Shown here: one piece after another, positions 1 through 8,825 of the stretch
Position numbering within the stretch: position 1 is the first letter of the stretch
Layout: each line of letters begins with the position of its first letter
NCBI RefSeq assembly: GCF_902506535.1
Contig: NZ_LR733826.1
Coordinates: 124,001-188,000, forward strand
Length of the DNA: 64,000 nucleotides
Reading direction: 5' to 3'
Origin: Pseudomonas sp. 8Z
GTDB taxonomy: Bacteria; Pseudomonadota; Gammaproteobacteria; Pseudomonadales; Pseudomonadaceae
Made by a program: the position numbers and the translations under genes
Notes under the pieces: model-generated
What the model was told of the DNA's origin: nothing
Databases searched by the model: none
The model's input: only the letters and a program-made list of their open reading frames with translations

Positions 1-7
1 CAAGAGG

Positions 8-27
8 CGACCTGCACAGGCAGGTCG
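8..27. terminator. Stem-loop downstream of the DUF4105 gene
   Basis: A perfect 8-bp inverted repeat (CGACCTGC / GCAGGTCG) with a 4-nt loop lies just past the stop codon of the first minus-strand gene. It is followed by TTT on the plus strand but has no clear T-run on the minus strand, so it may mainly stop transcription arriving from outside the window. Confidence 0.45.
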
Positions 28-35
28 TTTCGGGC

Positions 36-1877
36 TCAGTAGTGATACCAGCGCAGCTCCAGTTTCACCTCGTTGACCGGGCTGGCGAGTTGGCTGAACT
101 CGCGTTGGGCGCTCAGGCGCAGGCCGAGGTTGCGTGAGACTTCCCATTGTTGATTGAGGGACAGGCGCTGGCGCACTTCGCCGTTATAGAAGTAGTCGCT
201 GGCGCCCTCCAGGGTCAGGTTGCCCAGCGGGTTGCGCCACAGCAGGCCGGTGTTGAAGCCCAGGGCGGGGGCGATCACGGAGGCAAAGTCTTCGTTGTAT
301 TCCAGGCGGGTGGTGCCGAGGGCGAAGCCGAGTAGGTCTTCGCTCAATTGCCAACTGGCGCCGGCGCCACCGCTGATATGTGCGACCAGTGGGGTGTCGC
401 CATCTTTGCCGAGTACCCGCTCCAGCCCACCGCCGACCTGCCAGGACAGAGGTTGCAGCAGGGCGTTGCGCGGCGTCAGCGAGCGGATGTTGGCTAGATC
501 CAGGCGTTGCACTTGCCAGTGGTTGTTCTCGTACTGGCGCAGCTTGAGCTGGAGAATCTCGATTTGCGCACCCAGCGGGAAACCGTCGAGATTGTCGTTG
601 AGGTCGTGGTAGGCCATGCGCAGGCCGTACTCGGCGAAGGCGCGGTTGTCGCGGCTGCCACCGGCCAGTTGCCAGGTGCGCGACTGGTGGCCTTCCTCGG
701 GCAGCGGCGGGCGCTCGATGTTCAGTGGCGGCGGTGGATTGCGGCTGATCGCGCCGAGAAGTTGGAAGCTGCGCTGCGCCGTGACCCTGCGTTCATTGTC
801 GTTGGCCTGGTAGCGCACCAGGCGGAAGGCGGCGTCCTGGATCAGCGCGCGGCGTTCGTTGGGCAGGGCAGTAAACGCGGCATCTTGCAACAGCGTCGGG
901 TCTTCGCTCAGGCGCAATACCCAGGCCTGCTCGTCTGCATCGAGCGGCTCGGCGCGGGCCAGCAGCTCGCGTTCACGGGAGGGGCGATAGTCGATGCGTT
1001 CGATCAGCCCGGCATCCTTGACCGCGCGCACGGTGTCGGTGGGGATGGCGGTAAGCGGGAAGTGTTCGGTCAGCTCGATGCCGGGGCGGGCGATCTCCAG
1101 CAATTCCAGCAGGCGGTAGGAGCAGTTTTCGTCGAAGAAGAAGTAGTCGAAGCGGATCTGCTTGAGCTCCCAGACATGCTCGACCATGCGCTGGGTTTCC
1201 TCGGGCGTCAGGTTCAGCCGGTATTCCCACAGATCGCGGTTTTCCAGGCGGCTGTATTCGCTGAGCTTGTCGTGGTAGGGCACCAGGGCGAACAGGCCGG
1301 GATAGCCGCCCATTAGGCCGCGCCAGGCGTAGAGAATGCCGTTGTCGTCGCCTTCGATAAAGGCGCCGAAGTTCAGCGCGTAGCTGAGCAGGGCGGTGTT
1401 GTGGCTGTCGATGTCGGGCTGGTCGATGCGCAGCAGGGTGTGGCCGAACATCGACGACGGGCTGTTCAGGTACGCCGCCGGGAATACCAGCACGGCGCTA
1501 TGCGGGTTGATGTCGGCCATCCACGCCCGGTACTCGGCGCAGTCCGGGCTGGGCAGATCGGTCAGTTGCAGTTGCGCCTTGAGCCAGCGCGTGCGCGCCG
1601 GGTAGATGCATTGGGGATGACGGTCGCCCAGTTCGGCGGGTTGATACAGTGCCTTTACTGTGGCGGTGAGTTCGGCGGCGGGGTCATGGGCGCCGCTCTC
1701 GGCGAGGAAGAAATCGTCGTCATCGACGTAGCTGCGCCAGCCGCCGAGCTTGCCGGTTTCATAGTGGCCGAGGGCTATCCAGTAGGGATCAGCGGCCAGC
1801 TCGGCCAGGCGCTGGGGCGAGGCGGCATGAAGGGGAAGGCTGCAACACAGGGCGAGGATGGCGACTATCCGATTCAA
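36..1877 (-). CDS. DUF4105 (Lnb N-terminal periplasmic) family protein
   Basis: A 613-residue protein with a cleavable signal peptide at residues 1-18 (hydrophobic core then LPLHAA), so it is exported. The central part carries the DUF4105 signature of the Lnb N-terminal periplasmic domain, around FPAAYLNSPSSMFGHTLLRI and the later FFDENCSYRLLELLE with a conserved Cys. The C-terminal third is rich in alternating hydrophobic residues, looks beta-stranded and ends in Tyr, compatible with an outer-membrane-associated module. The family is widespread in Pseudomonas and its biochemical role is unknown to me. It is transcribed away from the next gene. Confidence 0.85.
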   Translation of the reverse strand: MNRIVAILALCCSLPLHAASPQRLAELAADPYWIALGHYETGKLGGWRSYVDDDDFFLAESGAHDPAAELTATVKALYQPAELGDRHPQCIYPARTRWLKAQLQLTDLPSPDCAEYRAWMADINPHSAVLVFPAAYLNSPSSMFGHTLLRIDQPDIDSHNTALLSYALNFGAFIEGDDNGILYAWRGLMGGYPGLFALVPYHDKLSEYSRLENRDLWEYRLNLTPEETQRMVEHVWELKQIRFDYFFFDENCSYRLLELLEIARPGIELTEHFPLTAIPTDTVRAVKDAGLIERIDYRPSRERELLARAEPLDADEQAWVLRLSEDPTLLQDAAFTALPNERRALIQDAAFRLVRYQANDNERRVTAQRSFQLLGAISRNPPPPLNIERPPLPEEGHQSRTWQLAGGSRDNRAFAEYGLRMAYHDLNDNLDGFPLGAQIEILQLKLRQYENNHWQVQRLDLANIRSLTPRNALLQPLSWQVGGGLERVLGKDGDTPLVAHISGGAGASWQLSEDLLGFALGTTRLEYNEDFASVIAPALGFNTGLLWRNPLGNLTLEGASDYFYNGEVRQRLSLNQQWEVSRNLGLRLSAQREFSQLASPVNEVKLELRWYHY

Positions 1878-2178
1878 GGACGCGGCTCTTGTTGAGGGCA
1901 GGCGATGGGGCGAGCTTTGGTCAGGTACGCAGTAGGTGTCAAGGCAGCAGACAAAGCCGTTGCGCGCAAGTGCTGACGGGCATCGGCAATGGCCGCAGGT
2001 GGGCGCGCTACATTGGGGGCTCTTTAATCCTTATGGCGAGTGTTTGTGCTTTGCTGAACAAGAGGTTTTGCCGGGTGATTTCTCTGTTGCGATGAATCAA
2101 GCCTTGATCGTCGTTGCGCCGCAGGCCCAGAATCACCCCATGTTTTGCGGAATTTTCCGCCCGCTATAAGGATCGCCA
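1878..2178. other. Divergent intergenic region, no gene seen
   Basis: About 300 bp between two divergently transcribed genes. I see no coding signal beyond short shadow frames. The segment just before the protease gene (2090-2178) is relatively AT-rich and should hold its promoter, but I could not pick a convincing -35/-10 pair. A good Shine-Dalgarno (AAGGA, about 2169-2173) precedes the ATG at 2179. Confidence 0.5.
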
Positions 2179-4653
2179 ATGTCCAAGCTTAGCCTCGATG
2201 CTTTGCGCCTTGCCCCCGAATCACTGACCCGTCCCTTCGCCCCTGAGCAGTTCAACTTCACCAGCACTGACGAACTCGAACCCTTTCGCGGCGTGCTAGG
2301 CCAGACGCGTGCGGTCGAGGCGCTGCAATTCGGCGTGGCCATGCCGCGCCCTGGTTACAACGTGTTCGTCATGGGCGAGCCTGGCACCGGGCGCTTCTCT
2401 TTCGTGCAGCGCTACCTCAAAGCCGAGGCCAAGCGTATGGACACCCCGGCGGACCGTGTCTATGTCAATCATTTCGACGAGCCGCGCGAGCCGCGTGCGC
2501 TGGAGCTGCCCGCGGGCACGGCCAGTGATTTCATCGCTGACATCAATTTGTTGATCGATAACCTGCTGGCCACCTTCCCGGCGGTGTTCGAGACGCCGAC
2601 TTACCAGCAGAAGAAGAGTGCCATCGACCGCACCTTCAACAAGCGCTATGACCAGGCGCTGGACGTGATCGAGCGTTTGTCGCTGGAGAAGGGCATCGCC
2701 CTGTACCGCGACAGCACCAACATCGCCTTTACCCCGATGGCCGAAGGCAAGGCGCTGGATGAAGCCGAGTTCGCCCAGTTGCCCGAAGCTGAGCGTGAGC
2801 GCTTCCATGCCGATATCGCCGCCCTGGAAGAGCGCCTCAATGAGGAGCTGGCCAGCCTGCCGCAGTGGAAGCGCGAGTCGAGCAACCAACTGCGCCAGCT
2901 CAACGAAGAAACCATCACCGTCGCCCTGCAACCGCTGCTGGCGCCGCTGTCGGAGAAGTACGCGGAGAACGCAGGCGTTTGTGCCTACCTGCAGGCCATG
3001 CAGGTCAATCTGCTGAAAACGGCGGTTGATCAGTTGGTGGATGTGGACAAGGCCGATCCGCAACTGCGCAAGCTGCTCGAAGAAATCTACTGCCCGAGCC
3101 TGGTGGTTGGTCACCACGCCAATGGCGGTGCGCCGGTGGTATTCGAGTCGCACCCAACCTACGACAATCTATTTGGCCGCATCGAATACAACTCCGACCA
3201 GGGCGCTTTGTACACCAGCTACCGCCAACTGCGCCCTGGTGCGCTGCACCGCGCCAATGGCGGCTATCTGGTGGTCGAGGCGGAAAAACTGCTGGGCGAA
3301 CCCTTCGTCTGGGAAGCGCTCAAGCGCGCCCTGCATTCGCGCCAGTTGAAGATGGAATCGCCATTGGGCGATCTGGGCCGCATCGCCACCGTGACCCTTA
3401 ATCCCCAGGTCATCCCACTGCAGTTGAAGGTCATCATCATCGGTTCGCGCCAGCTCTATTACGCGCTACAGGACGCCGATCCAGACTTCCAGGAAATGTT
3501 CCGCGTACTGGTGGACTTTGACGAAGACATCCCGCTGGCTGACGAGAGCCTGGAGCAGTTCGCTCAATTGATGAAGACGCGCACCTCGGAAGAGGGCATG
3601 GCGCCGCTGAGCGGCGCTGCCGTGGCGCGTCTGGCGACCTACAGTGCGCGTCTGGCTGAACATCAGGGGCGTTTGTCGGCGCGCATCGGTGACCTGTTCC
3701 AACTGGTCAGCGAGGCGGACTTTATCCGTCAACTGGCGGGCGAGACGTTGACCGACGTTGGCCATATCGAGCGTGCGCTCAAGGCCAAGGCCACTCGCAC
3801 CGGCCGTGTCTCGGCGCGGATCATCGACGACATGTTGGCTGGCATCATCCTCATCGACACCAGTGGTGCCGCCGTTGGCAAATGCAACGGCCTGACCGTG
3901 CTGGCTGTCGGTGATTCGGACTTCGGTGTGCCGGCGCGGATTTCCGCCACGGTCTATCCGGGTGGCAGCGGTATTGTCGATATCGAGCGCGAGGTCAGCC
4001 TGGGTCAGTCGATTCACTCCAAGGGCGTGATGATCCTTACCGGTTTTCTCGGCAGCCGCTACGCTCAGGAATTTCCCCTGGAGATTTCCGCCAGCATCGC
4101 CCTGGAGCAGTCCTATGGTTACGTCGACGGTGACAGCGCCTCGCTTGGCGAGGTATGTACGCTGATCTCGGCCTTGTCGCGCACGCCGCTCAAGCAGTGC
4201 TTCGCCATCACCGGTTCGATCAACCAGTTCGGCGAGGTGCAGGCGGTCGGTGGGGTCAACGAGAAGATCGAAGGCTTCTTCCGCCTGTGTGAGGCGCGTG
4301 GTCTGACTGGTGAGCAGGGGGTGATCATCCCGCACTCCAATGTCGCCAACCTGATGCTCGACGAACGTGTGCTACAAGCCGTGCGTGCCGGGCAGTTCAA
4401 CGTCTACGCCGTGCGTCATGTCGACGAGGCGCTGAGCCTGCTGGTCGGCGAGCCGGCCGGGTACCCGGACGAGAAGGGACGTTTCCCCAAAGGCAGCGTC
4501 AATGCCCGCGTGGTCGAGCGTTTGCGCGATATCGCTGCAATTGGCCTGGAGGAGGAGAGCAGCCCTGCCGAAGCCAAGGAGCAGGCGCCCGTCGAGGCAA
4601 GCAAGGCTGCGCCAAAACCACGGCGCAAGAAGGCTGACGGCGAGGCGAGCTGA
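2179..4653 (+). CDS. asrA: AsrA-type Lon-like ATP-dependent protease
   Basis: An 824-residue protein of the LonB/YcbZ class, distinct from housekeeping Lon. An N-terminal AAA+ module has a Walker A loop GEPGTGRFS (residues 66-74) and a long inserted helical region. The C-terminal S16 peptidase domain has the Ser-Lys dyad: Ser653 in GDSAS and Lys696 in GGVNEKIEG, 43 residues apart as in Lon. The Pseudomonas aeruginosa counterpart AsrA (PA0779) is a protease linked to the heat-shock-like response to aminoglycosides. The extreme C terminus (about residue 790 on) is an Ala/Lys-rich tail. AAGGA 6-7 nt upstream supports the start. It appears monocistronic. Confidence 0.85.
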   Translation: MSKLSLDALRLAPESLTRPFAPEQFNFTSTDELEPFRGVLGQTRAVEALQFGVAMPRPGYNVFVMGEPGTGRFSFVQRYLKAEAKRMDTPADRVYVNHFDEPREPRALELPAGTASDFIADINLLIDNLLATFPAVFETPTYQQKKSAIDRTFNKRYDQALDVIERLSLEKGIALYRDSTNIAFTPMAEGKALDEAEFAQLPEAERERFHADIAALEERLNEELASLPQWKRESSNQLRQLNEETITVALQPLLAPLSEKYAENAGVCAYLQAMQVNLLKTAVDQLVDVDKADPQLRKLLEEIYCPSLVVGHHANGGAPVVFESHPTYDNLFGRIEYNSDQGALYTSYRQLRPGALHRANGGYLVVEAEKLLGEPFVWEALKRALHSRQLKMESPLGDLGRIATVTLNPQVIPLQLKVIIIGSRQLYYALQDADPDFQEMFRVLVDFDEDIPLADESLEQFAQLMKTRTSEEGMAPLSGAAVARLATYSARLAEHQGRLSARIGDLFQLVSEADFIRQLAGETLTDVGHIERALKAKATRTGRVSARIIDDMLAGIILIDTSGAAVGKCNGLTVLAVGDSDFGVPARISATVYPGGSGIVDIEREVSLGQSIHSKGVMILTGFLGSRYAQEFPLEISASIALEQSYGYVDGDSASLGEVCTLISALSRTPLKQCFAITGSINQFGEVQAVGGVNEKIEGFFRLCEARGLTGEQGVIIPHSNVANLMLDERVLQAVRAGQFNVYAVRHVDEALSLLVGEPAGYPDEKGRFPKGSVNARVVERLRDIAAIGLEEESSPAEAKEQAPVEASKAAPKPRRKKADGEAS

Positions 4654-4723
4654 TCAGTTCTTGCACGGCTTCTGTGCGAGCCCCTTGGCAGGTGCGCTGG
4701 AGCGTTTGCGCACGTGTCATCAA

Positions 4724-4756
4724 CAGAGTTATCCACAATTTTTGTGGGTAACTCTG
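4724..4756. repeat. 14-bp inverted repeat carrying two DnaA-box-like 9-mers
   Basis: Two 14-nt arms around a 5-nt ATTTT loop pair completely, with one G-U. The left arm contains a perfect DnaA box TTATCCACA (4729-4737). The right arm carries TTACCCACA on the other strand (4743-4751). It lies just after the asrA gene. It could also terminate asrA, but no T-run follows the stem. Confidence 0.6.
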
Positions 4757-4817
4757 ACTTCCCTCTTCGGGCGCTTGGGGTGTAGGCTGAGGGCTGGATT
4801 CCGCGAGGGTCGCCGCC

Positions 4818-5171
4818 ATGCCGCGTAGCCTCTGCCTCACCCGAGACTGTCTGGGACTTGTTACCCGTATCGAGTGCGTAATCAAACCGCTGGCTGGTGA
4901 TCGAGGCCTGTGGACGTTGATTTGCGCAGCAGGCATGGCGGGCTCTCAGCCCACGGCCATCAAGGCGCAAGGCCCATTCTTTGGGCCTCATGCTGCCGAA
5001 GAGGTACTCGCGGCTATCGTCCAGAGCCTAGCCCAGCAGGGCTACGGTGAATGTTCCGAACCTCCGATCTGGAGCCTGCACCAGCAGGCAGAACTGCGGC
5101 GGCTGAACGACTCACAGCGGCGCCATCCGGGGACTTATCGCTTGCGCCCCGATACTGACGGGCAAAGCTGA
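4818..5171 (+). CDS. Small conserved-looking hypothetical protein
   Basis: A 117-residue soluble protein with no signal peptide or membrane segment. Codon usage fits the surrounding genes, and a GAGGG upstream of the ATG is an acceptable ribosome site. The C-terminal half, with [14 protein letters not shown] and the Arg-rich [12 protein letters not shown], looks like a compact alpha/beta domain. I do not recognise a named family and assign no function. It sits between asrA and yqhA and is bracketed by DnaA-box sequences. Confidence 0.6.
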   Translation: MPRSLCLTRDCLGLVTRIECVIKPLAGDRGLWTLICAAGMAGSQPTAIKAQGPFFGPHAAEEVLAAIVQSLAQQGYGECSEPPIWSLHQQAELRRLNDSQRRHPGTYRLRPDTDGQS

Positions 5172-5201
5172 AGGCGCTGCGGCCCTGTGTTGTTGCCAGG
5201 T

Positions 5202-5210
5202 TTATCCACA
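5202..5210 (+). promoter_or_regulatory. Perfect DnaA box (TTATCCACA)
   Basis: A second exact consensus DnaA 9-mer, 473 bp from the one at 4729 and in the same orientation, just upstream of the yqhA promoter. DnaA bound here could influence yqhA, or the pair could form a small DnaA-titrating or reactivating cluster. This is inferred from the motif only. Confidence 0.5.
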
Positions 5211-5224
5211 ATGTGCTGCATGCT

Positions 5225-5252
5225 TTGTCCTGCCTGCGCCGCTGGGTATACT
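5225..5252 (+). promoter_or_regulatory. Probable sigma-70 promoter for yqhA
   Basis: TTGTCC (5225-5230) and TATACT (5247-5252) are separated by 16 bp, placing a start site near 5259, about 25 nt before the yqhA ATG. Confidence 0.55.
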
Positions 5253-5283
5253 CGCCGCCATTTCCGCCCCGAGTGAGACCTTC

Positions 5284-5778
5284 ATGGAACGCTTTATCGA
5301 AAACGCGATGTATGCCTCGCGCTGGTTGTTGGCACCCATCTATTTTGGCCTGTCGCTCGCCTTGTTGGCTTTGGCACTGAAGTTTTTCCAAGAGATCTTC
5401 CACATCCTGCCGGTTGTCTTCGAGAAAACCGAGGCCGAGCTGATTCTGGTGCTGTTGTCGTTGATCGATATGGCGTTGGTCGGCGGCTTGCTGGTGATGG
5501 TGATGTTCTCCGGTTACGAGAATTTCGTGTCGCAACTGGATATCAGTGATGGCAAGGAGAAGTTGGAGTGGCTGGGCAAGATGGACTCCAGCTCGCTGAA
5601 GATGAAAGTGGCCGCGTCGATCGTTGCGATTTCCTCGATCCATCTGCTGCGCATGTTTATGGACGCCCAGCAGATCAGCGGCGAGAAACTGATGTGGTAT
5701 GTGATCATCCACATGACTTTCGTGGTATCTGCCTTCGCCATGGGCTATCTGGACAAGCTGACCAAGCATAGCCACTGA
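5284..5778 (+). CDS. yqhA: YqhA/UPF0114 family inner-membrane protein
   Basis: A 164-residue protein with three or four predicted membrane helices: residues about 15-35, 50-80, 108-125 and 133-153. It is colinear with the UPF0114 (TIGR00645) family, with the typical N terminus [14 protein letters not shown] and the central [15 protein letters not shown] helix. The molecular function is not established. It has its own promoter and is followed by a strong terminator, so it is probably transcribed alone. Confidence 0.85.
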   Translation: MERFIENAMYASRWLLAPIYFGLSLALLALALKFFQEIFHILPVVFEKTEAELILVLLSLIDMALVGGLLVMVMFSGYENFVSQLDISDGKEKLEWLGKMDSSSLKMKVAASIVAISSIHLLRMFMDAQQISGEKLMWYVIIHMTFVVSAFAMGYLDKLTKHSH

Positions 5779-5798
5779 GCTTTTATCGCGTTGAGCTG

Positions 5799-5832
5799 CC
5801 GCCCGGCCGTTGCATAACGGACGGGCGGTTTT
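5799..5832 (+). terminator. Rho-independent terminator after yqhA
   Basis: CCGCCCG and CCGTT pair with AACGG and CGGGCGG across a GCAT loop, with one G-A mismatch, followed by TTTTC. It lies 20 bp past the yqhA stop codon. Confidence 0.8.
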
Positions 5833-5859
5833 CATTTGGGCCTTGTGCTTTTTAAATGC

Positions 5860-5894
5860 TGTACAAAAATTGTTTATGTATAGGTTTTTGTATA
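5860..5894 (+). promoter_or_regulatory. TGTAYA direct repeats, candidate LitR/PplR-type operator
   Basis: Three direct repeats, TGTACA (5860-5865), TGTATA (5877-5882) and TGTATA (5889-5894), sit in AT-rich DNA 26-60 bp before the DUF6482 gene. From memory, the B12-dependent light-sensing MerR-family regulators LitR/PplR of Pseudomonas putida bind TGTACA-type direct repeats in front of photolyase and other light-induced genes. No litR-like regulator lies in this window, so the link rests on the motif and the gene content. Confidence 0.5.
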
Positions 5895-5919
5895 GCTTTA
5901 TAGAGAACGAGGAGCGCTC

Positions 5920-6222
5920 ATGAATCTGTCCGATCTTGCCATTCATGCCCAGGCTGGGCGTATAGACGAACTCAACCTGATCTCCCTGGAAGGTGGCATC
6001 TACCTGCTGGAGGCACGCATGGATGGGCGTGCTTATCCGCTTCACGACGAGCACGGTGTCACGTTGAACCTGCGCTCGGTCGAGCACGCCCGCGATGCGC
6101 TACAGGAAATGCCTACGCTGCCATTCTTCCTGGTGCACAGCTCGGTGCATGACGAGATGTGTGGCATGCCCACGGCTGATAACAGCCTGCGTGTGCCCAT
6201 CGCCTTGCGTTCAGGGTGGTGA
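5920..6222 (+). CDS. DUF6482 family protein, first gene of the photolyase operon
   Basis: A 100-residue soluble protein matching the Pseudomonas DUF6482 family: MNLSDLAIHAQAGRIDELNL start, then a repeated beta/alpha pattern ending in LRVPIALRSGW. GAGGAG 6 nt upstream fixes the start. It has no known function. Its stop codon lies only 14 bp before the photolyase ATG, so the two are co-transcribed. The upstream TGTAYA repeats suggest light or B12 control. Confidence 0.8.
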   Translation: MNLSDLAIHAQAGRIDELNLISLEGGIYLLEARMDGRAYPLHDEHGVTLNLRSVEHARDALQEMPTLPFFLVHSSVHDEMCGMPTADNSLRVPIALRSGW

Positions 6223-6236
6223 CGGACGCTGCCGCC

Positions 6237-7772
6237 ATGAGTGCACGCCGCCTGATTTTGCTACTGGGCGACCAGCTCACTCCTGGCCTCGGTGCTCTGG
6301 CCGACATTGACCCTGAGCGCGATCACCTGCTGCTGGCCGAGGTGATGGAGGAGGCCAGCCATGTACCGCATCATCCGAAGAAGATCGCCCTGATCTTCAG
6401 CGCCATGCGCCATTTCGCCGAGGCTCTGCGTGAGCGGGGGCTACAGGTGCACTACGTGACGCTGGACGATCCGGCCAACAGCGGCTCGCTGCCCGGCGAG
6501 TTGCAGCGCTGGACGCAGCAGCTTAACCCTGCCGAGGTGCACCTGACCGAGTGTGGTGACTGGCGCCTGGAACAGGCGCTGCGCCATTGCGGCGTGCCGA
6601 TTCACTGGCACCCGGATACGCGTTTTCTCTGCTCGCGCGAAGCCTTCGCCGCCTGGGCGCAGGGACGCAAGCACTTGCGTATGGAGTTCTTCTACCGCGA
6701 GATGCGCCGCGCCAGCGGCCTGCTGCTGAACCCGGACGGCAGCCCCGAAGGCGGGGCCTGGAACTTCGATGCCGATAACCGCAAGGCCTTGCCCAAAGGC
6801 GTGCGGCCACCGGCGCCGTTGCGTATCGAAGCGGACGCTACTACCGCCGAGGTGCTGGAGTTGGTCGCGCAGCGCTTTGCCGATCACTACGGTCGCCTGG
6901 ACGGCTTCGATTACCCGGTGACAGCCGAACAGGCCGAGCGCCTGTGGCGGTATTTCCTCGCTTATGGTCTGGCCGATTTCGGTGATTATCAGGACGCCAT
7001 GGCCGATGGCGAACCCTTTCTCTTTCATTCGCGCATCAGCGCCGCGTTGAACATCGGCCTGCTCGACATGCGCCGACTGTGCAGCGAAGTGGAGGCGGCC
7101 TATCGCGCTGGCGAGGTGCCGTTGAACGCGGCCGAGGGTTTTATCCGCCAGTTGATCGGCTGGCGCGAGTACGTGCGTGGCATCTACTGGCTGCGCATGC
7201 CGGAGTACGCCGAGGGCAATACCTTCGGCAATGCGCGGGCGCTGCCGGCGTTCTACTGGACGGGGCAGACGCGCATGAACTGCATGCGCCAGGCCATCGG
7301 CCAGACCCTGGAGCACGCCTACGCGCACCATATCCAACGGCTGATGGTTACCGGTAACTTCGCCCTGCTTGCCGGCATCGCGCCCAAGGCCATCTGCGAC
7401 TGGTACCTGGCCGTGTACATGGATGCCTTCGACTGGGTCGAGCTGCCCAATACCCTGGGCATGGTGATGCACGCCGACGGCGGTTACCTGGGCTCCAAGC
7501 CTTACTGCGCCAGCGGCCAGTACATCAAGCGCATGTCCAACCATTGCCAGGGGTGCAGTTACAAGGTGAGTGAAAGCACCGGCGAGTCGGCCTGTCCGTT
7601 CAATGCGTTGTATTGGCATTTTCTGATGCGCCACCGCGAGCGCTTGGAGCGCAACCCGCGCATCGGCATGGTTTACCGCAACCTGGCGAGGATGAGCGAG
7701 GCCAAGCAACAAGCGCTTTGGGGCTGGGGCGAGCGTTTGCTGGCACGACTCGATGCCGGGGAGATGCTGTGA
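6237..7772 (+). CDS. FeS-BCP-type (6-4) photolyase / cryptochrome-related protein
   Basis: About 511 residues. The N terminus [16 protein letters not shown] belongs to the 'deoxyribodipyrimidine photolyase-related' group of prokaryotic (6-4) photolyases (PhrB/CryB, FeS-BCP), not to class I CPD photolyases. Four cysteines in the C-terminal half (NCMRQA, HCQGC, SACPF) match the ligands of a 4Fe-4S cluster. It should use FAD and light to repair (6-4) pyrimidine photoproducts. A GTG at 6216 could extend it by 7 residues and would overlap the previous gene; the ATG at 6237 matches the usual family start. It overlaps the next gene by 4 bp. Confidence 0.88.
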   Translation: MSARRLILLLGDQLTPGLGALADIDPERDHLLLAEVMEEASHVPHHPKKIALIFSAMRHFAEALRERGLQVHYVTLDDPANSGSLPGELQRWTQQLNPAEVHLTECGDWRLEQALRHCGVPIHWHPDTRFLCSREAFAAWAQGRKHLRMEFFYREMRRASGLLLNPDGSPEGGAWNFDADNRKALPKGVRPPAPLRIEADATTAEVLELVAQRFADHYGRLDGFDYPVTAEQAERLWRYFLAYGLADFGDYQDAMADGEPFLFHSRISAALNIGLLDMRRLCSEVEAAYRAGEVPLNAAEGFIRQLIGWREYVRGIYWLRMPEYAEGNTFGNARALPAFYWTGQTRMNCMRQAIGQTLEHAYAHHIQRLMVTGNFALLAGIAPKAICDWYLAVYMDAFDWVELPNTLGMVMHADGGYLGSKPYCASGQYIKRMSNHCQGCSYKVSESTGESACPFNALYWHFLMRHRERLERNPRIGMVYRNLARMSEAKQQALWGWGERLLARLDAGEML

Positions 7773-7906
7773 GCAAGAGCAAGTTGCCGGTCAAGACCTG
7801 CTTGGTCTGCGGCCTGCCCTTTACCTGGCGCAAGAAGTGGGCGCGTTGTTGGGACGAGGTGCGCTATTGCTCCGAGCGTTGTCGGCGGGGGCGCAACGCC
7901 CTGTAG
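7769..7906 (+). CDS. DUF2256 small zinc-ribbon-like protein
   Basis: A 45-residue protein starting at a GTG that overlaps the photolyase stop (GTGA), so translation is coupled. It carries CLVCGLPF followed by RYCSERC, a CxxC...CxxxC pattern typical of DUF2256, with a WRKKW core. Genes of this family commonly sit beside photolyases and light-regulated genes in proteobacteria. The exact role is unknown; it may bind zinc and assist the repair enzyme. Confidence 0.85.
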   Translation: MSKSKLPVKTCLVCGLPFTWRKKWARCWDEVRYCSERCRRGRNAL

Positions 7907-7915
7907 ATTCAGACA

Positions 7916-7973
7916 GTCGCCGCTGAAGCGCCTCCCACGGAATGTGCGCTGTGGGCGGGGCTTTAGCCGCGAC
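7916..7973. repeat. REP palindrome pair
   Basis: A typical Pseudomonas REP doublet: GTCGCCGCTGAAGCGCCTCC and its imperfect inverse GGGGCTTTAGCCGCGAC face each other around a short spacer. It lies between the photolyase operon and fklB. Confidence 0.75.
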
Positions 7974-8056
7974 AGGCTTGGCACCTTGCCGTGACCTCGC
8001 GCCGGGCTTCTGTGCTAGTCTGGCCGACCTTTTTGTAGCCCCTAGCGGAGCCTTTC

Positions 8057-8686
8057 ATGTCCGAATTTACCTTCAGCCCCGATCTGTCCTCCGACGAAGG
8101 CCGCGTCAGCTACGGCATCGGCCGCCAACTCGGTGGTCAACTGCGCGACAACCCGCCGCCGGGCGTTGATCTGACTGCCATCCTCGCCGGTCTGACCGAT
8201 GCCTTCAGCGGCCAGGCCAGCCGCGTTTCCGAGGCTGAGCTGGGCGCTAGCTTCAAGGTTATCCGCGAAATCATGCAGGCTGAGGCCGCTGCCAAGGCTG
8301 AAGCCGCTGCCGGCGAAGGTCGCGCCTATCTGGTCGAGAACGCCAAGCGTGAAGGCGTCACCGTGTTGGCCTCCGGCCTGCAGTACGAAGTGCTGGTAGC
8401 GGGCGAGGGCGCCAAGCCGTCGGCTGACGATCAGGTGCGTACCCACTACCACGGCACCCTGATCGACGGCACTGTGTTCGACAGCTCCTACGAGCGCGGT
8501 CAGCCGGCAGAATTTCCGGTCGGCGGCGTGATTCCGGGCTGGGTCGAAGCCCTGCAACTGATGGGCACTGGTAGCAAATGGCGTCTGCACGTACCGAGCG
8601 AGCTGGCCTACGGCGCGCAAGGTGTAGGCAGCATCCCGCCGCACAGTGTGCTGGTATTCGATGTCGAGCTGCTCGACATCCTGTAA
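8057..8686 (+). CDS. fklB: FKBP-type peptidyl-prolyl cis-trans isomerase FklB
   Basis: A 209-residue protein without a signal peptide, so cytoplasmic. An N-terminal dimerisation region (residues 1-95, with an Ala/Glu-rich helix around 70-95) precedes a C-terminal FKBP domain showing VRTHYHGTLIDGTVFDSSY and VPSELAYGAQG. It catalyses proline isomerisation and acts as a folding helper. The order fklB then the small iron-linked gene resembles the PA4572-PA4570 region of P. aeruginosa. Confidence 0.9.
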   Translation: MSEFTFSPDLSSDEGRVSYGIGRQLGGQLRDNPPPGVDLTAILAGLTDAFSGQASRVSEAELGASFKVIREIMQAEAAAKAEAAAGEGRAYLVENAKREGVTVLASGLQYEVLVAGEGAKPSADDQVRTHYHGTLIDGTVFDSSYERGQPAEFPVGGVIPGWVEALQLMGTGSKWRLHVPSELAYGAQGVGSIPPHSVLVFDVELLDIL

Positions 8687-8726
8687 GAGTCGTTAACGGC
8701 CTGCTGCGCGTCGGCGCTACTGCGTT

Positions 8727-8784
8727 AAAAACAAGCGAGTAATGCTCATGTACAAAAGTACACTGCGCTCACTCGCTTGTTTTT
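8727..8784. terminator. Large hairpin after fklB, bidirectional terminator
   Basis: A 14-bp perfect inverted repeat, AAAAACAAGCGAGT (8727-8740) and ACTCGCTTGTTTTT (8771-8784), with a second small hairpin (TGTAC AAAA GTACA) in its loop. T-runs on both strands suit termination of fklB and of the convergent small gene. Weaker complementarity extends outward over about 8690-8815, suggesting a dispersed palindromic repeat. Confidence 0.7.
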
Positions 8785-8825
8785 GCCTTGTATCGCTCTA
8801 GCTCGCGATGCCGGAGAAAGGTTTT

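Noticed and set aside
2100..2150. Heat-shock (sigma-32) promoter before asrA
   Set aside because: CCCCATGT is present, but the only CTTGA-like upstream element is about 27 bp away, too far for a sigma-32 promoter.
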